Origin: Candidatus Thorarchaeota archaeon MP8T_1
Lineage (GTDB): Archaea > Asgardarchaeota > Thorarchaeia > Thorarchaeales > Thorarchaeaceae
NCBI GenBank assembly: GCA_002825465.1
Contig: PJER01000063.1
Location: 1-12,448 of the forward strand
Length of the DNA stretch: 12,448 bases
Direction: 5' to 3'
The position numbers and the translations under genes are program-made. The notes beneath the pieces are model-generated. The model made no database searches. It had not been told where the DNA came from and worked only from the letters and a program-made list of their open reading frames with translations. Below, in pieces: positions 1-6,427 of this stretch (position 1 is its first letter; each line of letters starts with the position of its first letter).

Positions 1-29
1 TCTTTAAGACACAAATAGGAGACCATCAA

Positions 30-884
30 ATGCCTGCAACCAGAAAAATCAAGAAGATTATGAAAAGCAAACCAACAATGGAAGGAGCAGGCGTTCGTCT
101 AAAACGTGTCTTTGGATTTCATGAGACTGAATTATTGGATCCTTTCCTTCTTCTAGACCATTTTGGTTCAGATAATCCTGAAGATTACATGAAGGGATTT
201 CCATGGCATCCGCATCGCGGGATTGAAACAATCACCTACATGATTGAAGGTGAAGTGAAACATGAAGATAGCATGGGAAATAGTGGTTCAATTCAAACTG
301 GCGATATACAATGGATGACTGCAGGTAGTGGCATAATACATCAGGAGATGCCACGTGAGAGAGAAGGAAGAATGATGGGATTCCAACTCTGGGCAAATCT
401 CCCTATGACAAATAAGATGATGCTTCCTAGATATCAAGACATCAATGCTAAAGACATACCAGAAGTGACCACTGAGTCAGGGGCTAAAGTCAGAATAATC
501 TGTGGAAAACTTGATGGAACCTGTGGTCCTGTAAGTGAGATAGTGACTGAGCCAGAATATTTGGATGTCTTAGTGCCTCCGGGAAAGACCTTTTCACACT
601 CAGTCAAAAAAGGACACACAGTTTTTGCCTATGTGTTTGAAGGTAGCGGATATTTTGACGAAAATAAAAATAGAATAATTGAGCCAGATCACCTTGTGTT
701 ATATAACGACGGAGATCAAGTAGTTGTAAATGCAGGGGACAATCAATTACGATTTCTACTTATTTCTGGAAAACCAATTAGAGAACCTATTGCTTGGTAT
801 GGACCTATTGTGATGAATACAAGAGAAGAGTTGGAACTTGCATTCCAAGAATACAGAGATGGATCTTTCATCAAGCATGATTAA
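30..884 (+). CDS. Pirin family protein (bicupin)
   Basis: A 284-residue protein of normal pirin length. It has the pirin N-terminal cupin signature: L40-L42/D43-H44-F45, then the HPHRG motif at 60-64, and G99-S-G with H104 and E106. H60, H62, H104 and E106 match the four metal ligands (three His, one Glu) known in human pirin and E. coli YhhW, so a mononuclear iron site is expected. A second cupin domain follows at about 165-270. The ATG at 30 is preceded by AGGAG eight to nine bases upstream, which supports this start. Family members are cytoplasmic; some are redox-responsive regulators and some show quercetin dioxygenase activity in vitro, but the physiological role is generally unknown, and nothing nearby fixes it here. 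Its last 14 bases overlap the convergent gene that follows. Family assignment is secure; function is open. Confidence 0.93.
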   Translation: MPATRKIKKIMKSKPTMEGAGVRLKRVFGFHETELLDPFLLLDHFGSDNPEDYMKGFPWHPHRGIETITYMIEGEVKHEDSMGNSGSIQTGDIQWMTAGSGIIHQEMPREREGRMMGFQLWANLPMTNKMMLPRYQDINAKDIPEVTTESGAKVRIICGKLDGTCGPVSEIVTEPEYLDVLVPPGKTFSHSVKKGHTVFAYVFEGSGYFDENKNRIIEPDHLVLYNDGDQVVVNAGDNQLRFLLISGKPIREPIAWYGPIVMNTREELELAFQEYRDGSFIKHD

Positions 885-1611
885 GAAGTAATTGTCCAGA
901 CCGATTCATCAGGCGGGATAGAATTTCATCTCGGCGAGTGCTATATGGTTCTTCGATTCTACTCCTGTTGAACCTTGATTCAGCATACTCTAGAGCATAA
1001 TTGAGTTCTTTGTCTGCTAGGAGGGATTCAGTTTCAACTAGTGCTAATAGTGTGAAGAAATATGGGAATCCTTTCCATCCGCCTCGACCATCTCTGTGTC
1101 TTGATAGAGTCCGGATCATACCATCAAGTCGGTCTGCTTTCTCAAGCGCATTTAGCAAACGCATGAATGAAACAGTTGAATGTCTACATTCACCGGTCGA
1201 ACAGAATTTAGAGATACATTGTTCTTCAAGCCAATCAAGAGCCAAATCAATTGATGAAATTATAAACTCAGATGATGAATTTGAAAGTACTAAAGCACGT
1301 GTTGCTTCAGCAGTAAGGATATTTTTTACAGCTAGATCAGTTTTTAATTTCTCTCCAGTAAATAATCTAGCCTTTGCTCGACTTACATTCTTGGACTCAA
1401 CAAAAATACCTGCATTTTTCCCAAGACGAATCTGTTGTCCAGCAATAAACTCTGCAACTTGTTTGAAGTCCACATAATCGCCAGACTTGTGAACTCGTTC
1501 AACAAGCAATATTGCTTCTTCAAGACTATCTAACATGTGATATTCATCTATTGAGGTCTCTAATAGTGATATATCTCGGTTCATCCGAGTAGAAATAGAG
1601 CAAATGGACAT
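871..1611 (-). CDS. Unrecognised alpha-helical protein with Cys/His cluster, weakly toroid-like
   Basis: 246 residues from the ATG at 1611, which has AAGGA six bases upstream; a TTG one codon earlier lies too close to that site. No signal peptide or membrane segment is visible. The protein is predicted by eye to be almost all helical. The segment at about 140-195 (R143-H144, then R173-DGRGGW-179, F182-P183, then a T-L-L-A-L helix) resembles the repeats of prenyltransferase/squalene-oxidase-like alpha/alpha toroid proteins, but only about one convincing repeat is seen, so this is a weak similarity and not an assignment. C132, C137, C142 and H144 have the spacing C-x4-C-x4-C-x-H and could bind a metal. 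The gene is convergent with the pirin gene, overlapping it by 14 bases, and divergent from the next gene. I do not recognise the function. Confidence 0.72.
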   Translation of the reverse strand: MSICSISTRMNRDISLLETSIDEYHMLDSLEEAILLVERVHKSGDYVDFKQVAEFIAGQQIRLGKNAGIFVESKNVSRAKARLFTGEKLKTDLAVKNILTAEATRALVLSNSSSEFIISSIDLALDWLEEQCISKFCSTGECRHSTVSFMRLLNALEKADRLDGMIRTLSRHRDGRGGWKGFPYFFTLLALVETESLLADKELNYALEYAESRFNRSRIEEPYSTRRDEILSRLMNRSGQLLLNHA

Positions 1612-1674
1612 CAAAAATCCTTATTTTGTGTCAGGTTTTACCTCAATTGGATTTCGTTCTCAGGTCGAGTGCGC
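1612..1674. promoter_or_regulatory. Short divergent intergenic region
   Basis: The 63 bases between the two divergent start codons must hold the ribosome-binding site of the minus-strand gene (AAGGA, 1618-1622 on the complement) and presumably promoters in both directions. The minus-strand site is clear. No convincing TATA box was found. A short AGGT-TTT-ACCT inverted repeat lies at 1633-1643 but is too short to call an operator. If both genes have their own promoters, these probably extend into the opposite coding sequence. Confidence 0.35.
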
Positions 1675-2253
1675 ATGAGAGTAAAACTGTTTGTAGAACC
1701 AAGGGGAAAAGCGAGGGAAGAAGTTCTCCTAGAATCATCTGTCCCTACAGATATGAAATTGTTTAAACAATGGCAAAAGGCTTGGATATCAAATAAAGAT
1801 TTCAAGAAATGGAAAAAAGCGATTTGGGAAACTCAGATTCTTGGTGAATTGAGAGATGGAAAAATAGTAAGTGCAACAACCAGATCTCCGGATGATAGTT
1901 TTTCATTAAAAGGAACATTACTAGCATACAGATCCTATGTTACTGATTCTGCAGGTGGAAAGAGCAAATTACCAATGGTAGTATTTGCTAAAATCAAAAA
2001 GACAGTTGGGGAATCCTATTTTCAATCAAAAATGGAACTAGACAAGGAGCAACAGAAAGCTATCAATGACGCTCTCAAGAGTGATCCTTGGGCACCAATA
2101 GCAGTATGGCATCCTCAGCCAGTGGATAGAAACTATGAGATAGCTGTTAGTGATGTCCTACCTCATGCAATTAATTACACTCGAGCCTTGTTCGAGTTAA
2201 AAATGAAAGATGGAGATTGGACTTCTTTCTCTGAAACTGAGGAGTTCAAATAA
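1675..2253 (+). CDS. Hypothetical protein, Trp-rich, unrecognised
   Basis: 192 residues from the ATG at 1675; a GTG two codons upstream (1669) is an alternative, and neither has a strong Shine-Dalgarno, only AGGT/GAG remnants. There is no signal peptide, membrane span or cysteine-rich motif. A lysine- and tryptophan-rich stretch at about 28-52 (W33, W37, W46, W51) is followed by a probable beta-rich middle (60-120) and a charged helix near 125-140. A tryptophan- and proline-containing segment follows (about 141-158). The layout recalls a small soluble single-domain protein, but I recognise no family. It precedes the Ldh2-type dehydrogenase by 46 bases on the same strand, so the two may be co-transcribed. 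The absence of frameshifts, the clean stop and the position between well-packed genes support its being real. Confidence 0.68.
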   Translation: MRVKLFVEPRGKAREEVLLESSVPTDMKLFKQWQKAWISNKDFKKWKKAIWETQILGELRDGKIVSATTRSPDDSFSLKGTLLAYRSYVTDSAGGKSKLPMVVFAKIKKTVGESYFQSKMELDKEQQKAINDALKSDPWAPIAVWHPQPVDRNYEIAVSDVLPHAINYTRALFELKMKDGDWTSFSETEEFK

Positions 2254-2299
2254 TAGTCAGAGGATTTTTGTTCTAGTTTGCAGTTTATACAGAAATAGA

Positions 2300-3403
2300 A
2301 TGACAGGTCACATTATCCACCATGAGAATCTACGGATCTTTGCACAAGAAGTCATGATGAAGATGGGAGCTTCCAAAGAGGATGCCTATCTTGTTGCTGA
2401 TAACCTAGTAACTTCCAATCTTCGAGGAATAGATTCTCATGGAGTTGGGAGATTAAAACGATATGTTGAGGGAATCAGGTCAGGATACATCTTACCCAAG
2501 GAACAGCCAATTATCACAAGAGAAAACCGCACCATGACTAATATCGATGCCAAGAATGGACTCGGTCAGCCTGTAGCTGTCTTTGGTATGAGGATGGCAA
2601 TTGAGAAAGCAAGAAACTCAGGTATTGGTATGGTAACAGTTCATAATTCGAATCATTATGGATTTGCAGGATATTATGCAATGATGGCTTTAGAGAATGA
2701 ACTCATCGGGATATCGATGACTAATTCTGAACCACTAGTAGTGCCTACTTTTAGTAAGAATGCAATGATAGGTACAAATCCAATTGCCTTTGCAGCTCCA
2801 ACCAATCTAGAAAGACCTTGGGTAATGGATTTGGCAACGAGTGTCGTCCCTAGTGGGAAATTAGAGGTCTACGATAGACTAGGAAAAGAGATTCCTGATG
2901 GTTGGGCAACTAATGAAATCGGTCAGAGTACAAATGACCCAACACTTGTACTCAACAATCTCTATCGTGGACTAGGTGAAGGTGGTATATTTCCTCTTGG
3001 TGGTGAAGGAGAGCTTCATGGAGGTCATAAAGGATATGGTTTGGGTACAATGGTTGAGATTCTCTGCGGCGTATTATCAGGGTCCAACATTCTTAGAGAT
3101 GTGACATTTAGAAAAGACGGTGGAACAAATCATCCCAGAGTAGGGCACTTCTTCATGGCATTTGACCCATCGGGCTTTATCGACATCGACGAGTTCAAGT
3201 CACGTATGGACGATATGATAAACCGATTGAAAAATGCAGAGAAGGCAAAGGGACAGAATAGAATATTCGTTCATGGTGAGAAAGAATACGATATGCACAT
3301 GGTTCGGGATCGAGATGGAATACCTATTGATGATAAAACTGCTGAGAGCCTTATAGGTTACTCAAAGGAGTTCTCCATTGATTTGAAGTTCATGAAGTCA
3401 TAG
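2300..3403 (+). CDS. Malate/L-lactate dehydrogenase, Ldh2/MDG (YlbC/YiaK) family
   Basis: 367 residues from the ATG at 2300, the usual length and N-terminus for the family; the frame stays open 30 codons further up but would overlap the preceding gene with non-family sequence. Family signatures are present: R42-G-I-D-S-H47-G-V, the N116-S-N-H119-Y-G catalytic region, G158-T-N-P161, M176-D-L-A-T-S181 before S185-G-K, and a later G-G-H-K-G-Y-G-L element. These enzymes use NAD(P)H to interconvert 2-hydroxy acids and 2-oxo acids in the cytoplasm. Known substrates include malate, lactate, sulfolactate, ureidoglycolate and diketogulonate, and sequence by eye does not decide between them. The neighbouring rhamnose locus makes lactate to pyruvate attractive, but this is inference. 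Its stop overlaps the end of the convergent esterase gene by six bases. No clear Shine-Dalgarno is seen. Confidence 0.9.
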   Translation: MTGHIIHHENLRIFAQEVMMKMGASKEDAYLVADNLVTSNLRGIDSHGVGRLKRYVEGIRSGYILPKEQPIITRENRTMTNIDAKNGLGQPVAVFGMRMAIEKARNSGIGMVTVHNSNHYGFAGYYAMMALENELIGISMTNSEPLVVPTFSKNAMIGTNPIAFAAPTNLERPWVMDLATSVVPSGKLEVYDRLGKEIPDGWATNEIGQSTNDPTLVLNNLYRGLGEGGIFPLGGEGELHGGHKGYGLGTMVEILCGVLSGSNILRDVTFRKDGGTNHPRVGHFFMAFDPSGFIDIDEFKSRMDDMINRLKNAEKAKGQNRIFVHGEKEYDMHMVRDRDGIPIDDKTAESLIGYSKEFSIDLKFMKS

Positions 3404-4888
3404 CAATGAGAGTGTCTTCCACAAATCGATCTTATCATCCAGATGCCTTATCATGAGTTCTGACTTAACATCAAAAATCATTATAGCTCGAGTATTGGAA
3501 TCATATTCTTTCCATTCAGGAAGATTCTGATGATTTGGATTTCCCGTTCGTGCAAAATTAACCCAAGCATCCATCATGGATGTTGACAGTGATCTTTCTT
3601 TTTCAGATTGAGAAGGTCTCATGGCGTCAGTCACATCCGAAGTGTCTAAAGTACCAAACACAAAGAACAAGTCGAGAACATGGACTGCAACACCGAGATT
3701 AGGTGCCTTATACGCAAACTCATAGAAGAACGTACCAGCATCTCCTTGACTGTGTGCATCAGCGACCAATAGTGAAGGTAACCGAAATCCTAAGTCGGTT
3801 GCAAGTTCATCAAATTCAATATTTGGAACATTAGAATTTGCAAATTTCTCCTTGTAGATGTTTAGAACTCTTTTCAATTCATCTTTCTTTATTCCCATAT
3901 TCACCAATCTTTTTGAGATGATACGCTTTGCTAACGTCCGAACTATGATATTTTGTGGATTGACAAATTTCCTGAATATTGGAAATTCATCGGTAGTATG
4001 ACCAATTATTAGTGGAATACTATTTGATGCCCCATCTCTCAAGGCTTGAAGTGGATCTGTTGGAATAGAAGTCCCATCCGCAACTGGTGCATGATGATTT
4101 TCTGAAAGAATATCTTTTCCAATCTTTCTCTGAGCGGCAATAATCTCTTGCCATGTTACATTTCTTAGAGCTGCAATATTACCATAATCAATACTAAGCT
4201 TGGAAAGGAATTTCTTTGAAAGTTGTGTTGCCTTTTCAGGACTAGCAGGCTCAATGGGTAAAGTTGCACTCTGTGCTATTGCTCTATGAAAAAGACCCTT
4301 TGCTTCAGGCATGGTCAGTAGATATGAAACAGATATTGAACCAGCACTCTGGCCAAAGATTGTAATATTATTTGGATCTCCACCGAATGATGCGATATTC
4401 TCTTTCACCCATCTTAGTGCGCAGATCTGATCCCTCAACCCTAGATTCGCAGGAACACCATCCATGTAGAGAAATCCCAGAGGACCTAATCGATATTGTA
4501 TGGTCACAACAACTACATCACCGCGGTCAACCAAATGGCCACCATATAGGCGACCTCGAGAACCAGACCCAATCCCAAAAGCTCCACCATGTATGTAGAA
4601 TAAGACAGGTCTCTTTTTGTCATCAGCATTGGGAGTGTAAATATTCAGGAAGAGACAATCTTCACTCTCTTCCATATTAATTGGAGGATCATCTTCCCAG
4701 ACTTGAGGAGATATAGGACCATATTGAGTTGCATTATAGACTCCATCCCATTTGTCAACTAATACTGGATTCTGATATCTCAGTAAATCCACTGGTGCTT
4801 GAGCATATCTTATTCCCAGGAATTCCAAATGATTGCCTTTTCTGAGTCCTTTCATAGGTCCCAAATTTGTCATTATCTCGAGGAACAA
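3398..4888 (-). CDS. Type-B carboxylesterase (alpha/beta hydrolase)
   Basis: 496 residues if translation begins at the TTG at 4888, or 491 from the ATG at 4873. I prefer TTG because AAAGGAG lies eight bases upstream and the protein then begins with the beta strand usual before the T-x-x-G-x-x-x-G element. Numbered from the TTG: the E76-D-C-L-F-L-N-I-Y84 signature, oxyanion H100-G-G-A-F104, nucleophile S181 in F-G-Q-S-A-G, acid E301 in T-D-E-F, and base H403 before the D-L-x-F-V-F-G element. The catalytic triad is thus complete. No signal peptide, so it should act in the cytoplasm. The family hydrolyses carboxyl esters, often of acylated sugars or aromatic acids. It is divergent from the glycoside transporter operon, suggesting removal of acyl groups from the imported glycoside; substrate is not determinable from sequence. 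Confidence 0.92.
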   Translation of the reverse strand: MFLEIMTNLGPMKGLRKGNHLEFLGIRYAQAPVDLLRYQNPVLVDKWDGVYNATQYGPISPQVWEDDPPINMEESEDCLFLNIYTPNADDKKRPVLFYIHGGAFGIGSGSRGRLYGGHLVDRGDVVVVTIQYRLGPLGFLYMDGVPANLGLRDQICALRWVKENIASFGGDPNNITIFGQSAGSISVSYLLTMPEAKGLFHRAIAQSATLPIEPASPEKATQLSKKFLSKLSIDYGNIAALRNVTWQEIIAAQRKIGKDILSENHHAPVADGTSIPTDPLQALRDGASNSIPLIIGHTTDEFPIFRKFVNPQNIIVRTLAKRIISKRLVNMGIKKDELKRVLNIYKEKFANSNVPNIEFDELATDLGFRLPSLLVADAHSQGDAGTFFYEFAYKAPNLGVAVHVLDLFFVFGTLDTSDVTDAMRPSQSEKERSLSTSMMDAWVNFARTGNPNHQNLPEWKEYDSNTRAIMIFDVKSELMIRHLDDKIDLWKTLSLL

Positions 4889-4896
4889 TTTCTCCA

Positions 4897-4903
4897 CTCC
4901 TTT
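4897..4903 (-). promoter_or_regulatory. Ribosome-binding site deciding the esterase TTG start
   Basis: AAAGGAG on the minus strand lies eight bases before TTG at 4888. The ATG at 4873, five codons further in, has no comparable site at proper spacing. This is the reason for choosing the non-ATG start. Confidence 0.5.
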
Positions 4904-4915
4904 ATCATCTCCAAA

Positions 4916-4930
4916 AATACATAATGTATT
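4916..4930. promoter_or_regulatory. Candidate operator: 7-1-7 palindrome
   Basis: AATACAT-A-ATGTATT is a perfect 15-base inverted repeat in the centre of the divergent promoter region, 27 bases above the esterase start and 65 above the transporter start, next to the TATA-like stretch. The symmetry and place are those of an operator for a dimeric regulator. The sequence is AT-rich, so chance symmetry is possible, and no second copy was noticed elsewhere in the window. Confidence 0.35.
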
Positions 4931-4995
4931 ATTTATTAGTAGCGTTGCGCAATGGCATTGGTAACATCGTTCATTACACAACGGATGGAAATCAG

Positions 4996-6426
4996 ATGAG
5001 TGTTGCGAGTGAGAAACTTGGACGTAAAAAGATGTTTGGCTACACATTAGGTGTAGTCCCTACAGCACTTTTTGGACTAATCTTCGGGATGAAATACATC
5101 GAATTCTTCTACGATGAATTACAACTTCTTCCAATCTATTTCATAGCAGGTCAAGTCATATACATGACAGTCAATGCTTTGAATGATCCAGTTTCTGGTC
5201 AAATATCAGATAATACCAATGTCAGTAGGTGGGGAAGTAGAAGACTCGTATACATTAAATATGGCGGTCCAATTTGGGCATTAACATTCATCTCATTATG
5301 GTTTCCATGGAGTACTAGTAATCAGTTCATTATGTTCCTTCATTATGTCATCTCTATCTGTCTATTTGACACGATGCTAACTCTTGTGGTATTAGTATGG
5401 ATGTCATTACTCCCTGAGATGACAACGGACCACAATGAAAGGAATAAGGCAAACTTCTACGTTTTGTTAGGCGGATTGATTGTTGCACTACCCTTCATAC
5501 TGATCCTAGGAGAGATGAACCCTACAACTGATTTGTTCAAATCAATTACAATTGTTGTTGCAATAATATCAACCATTGCAATGTTTGGTGTCACAAAACT
5601 ATGCAAAGAGAGACCCGAACTGCATACTGGTACTAGTTTTCCTCTCTGGCAATCTGTAAAGGAGACTGTGAAATTGAAGTCTTTCCGAGTCTACATGGGA
5701 TATGCTTTCTTTGAGGTTTTATCAGGATCCTTTGGACTCAGTTACTTGTTCATTTATCTCCTAATTCTTGGAGAAGGAGGTCTCCTATACTTCATCCTAT
5801 TTGGAATTGTCCTAGGATACATTTCAAATATCATGGTTCTAAGATTGCACGAGAAAAAGGAGTGGGATATGCGAACAATAGTTATTCGATTTTCTGCTCT
5901 GAGACTTATGTCTGCAGTGATACTCATTCCTCTCATTCTGTTCTCAGATATTGTCGTGTTTATCTATGCACTAATGGCATGTGTGTCCCTATTTACAGGC
6001 TATGTCGTTTTCAATACGCCATTACTCTATCTCTCGATGGATGAAGATGAGATTAAGAATAACACCAGACGAGAGGGTATGTTCTTGGGTATGAATGCAT
6101 TATTTACGAAACCAGCTCAAAGTATCGGACCAATAATCGCAACCATTGTTCTTGGTGCAGTTGGATATATCACTGGAAGTGATGTTCAATCTGCCTATAC
6201 AATCTTTGGAATCAAGGTACTCCTCTTTGCTATCCCATCAATATTTGCCGCTGTAGCACTTCTTTTCATGCGTTTCTATCCAAATCACGGACCTGTGCTT
6301 CAAGATTTGAAGCATGATCTGGAAAAATTGCATAACGAACGCTTGAGTAAATCTGCGACTGTATCACATACTAATTCGACATCAGGCAGTGAAATTGGAG
6401 AATCTATAGATGGAGAGTTCACATGA
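4996..6426 (+). CDS. GPH-family (MFS) glycoside/sugar:cation symporter
   Basis: 476 residues from the ATG at 4996, which has GGAA five bases upstream; an open frame reaching back to 4867 would run into the esterase gene and adds non-family sequence. The protein is strongly hydrophobic with about twelve probable membrane spans. It shows the GPH signature after the second span: N63-D64-P65, G68, D72, then R78-W79-G80 and R82-R83, matching the D-P-x-x-G-x-x-x-D / R-W-G-x-x-R pattern of MelB, XylP and LacS. The aspartates in this region couple cation in related carriers. A hydrophilic C-terminal tail of about 45 residues is cytoplasmic. It is the first gene of the operon with the GH78 rhamnosidase, so the likely cargo is an intact rhamnoside or rhamnose; the cargo is inferred, the family is not. 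Confidence 0.92.
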   Translation: MSVASEKLGRKKMFGYTLGVVPTALFGLIFGMKYIEFFYDELQLLPIYFIAGQVIYMTVNALNDPVSGQISDNTNVSRWGSRRLVYIKYGGPIWALTFISLWFPWSTSNQFIMFLHYVISICLFDTMLTLVVLVWMSLLPEMTTDHNERNKANFYVLLGGLIVALPFILILGEMNPTTDLFKSITIVVAIISTIAMFGVTKLCKERPELHTGTSFPLWQSVKETVKLKSFRVYMGYAFFEVLSGSFGLSYLFIYLLILGEGGLLYFILFGIVLGYISNIMVLRLHEKKEWDMRTIVIRFSALRLMSAVILIPLILFSDIVVFIYALMACVSLFTGYVVFNTPLLYLSMDEDEIKNNTRREGMFLGMNALFTKPAQSIGPIIATIVLGAVGYITGSDVQSAYTIFGIKVLLFAIPSIFAAVALLFMRFYPNHGPVLQDLKHDLEKLHNERLSKSATVSHTNSTSGSEIGESIDGEFT

Positions 6427-6427
6427 A

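Larger units (their letters stand above)
4889..4995. promoter_or_regulatory. Divergent promoter region of esterase and transporter operon
   Basis: About 107 bases separate the esterase start (TTG 4888, minus) from the transporter start (ATG 4996, plus). The middle is very AT-rich. An ATTATTTATTA stretch (4928-4938) could serve as a TATA element for the transporter, leaving a leader of some 35 bases. The complementary strand, AATAAATAATA, could serve the esterase. The perfect palindrome at 4916-4930 sits directly beside these. The arrangement fits one regulator controlling both directions, but no regulator gene is in the window. Promoter calls are by eye. Confidence 0.45.

Noticed and set aside
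30..884. Pirin as a quercetinase working with the rhamnosidase on flavonoid rhamnosides such as rutin
   Set aside because: Attractive, but the gene is in a separate unit about 4 kb away. The dioxygenase reaction needs oxygen, and the AOR points to an anaerobe.
1001..1477. 158-codon plus-strand reading frame
   Set aside because: It lies wholly antisense to the helical protein, which has a better start, a ribosome-binding site and protein-like composition; the plus frame is rich in Ser/Arg/Phe as expected of a shadow.
2210..2299. Longer N-terminus for the dehydrogenase
   Set aside because: The extra 30 residues overlap the preceding gene and have no counterpart in the family; ATG 2300 gives the usual start.
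4867..4995. 43-residue N-terminal extension of the transporter
   Set aside because: It would overlap the esterase start and cross the palindrome and TATA-like stretch; ATG 4996 gives a normal GPH N-terminus.
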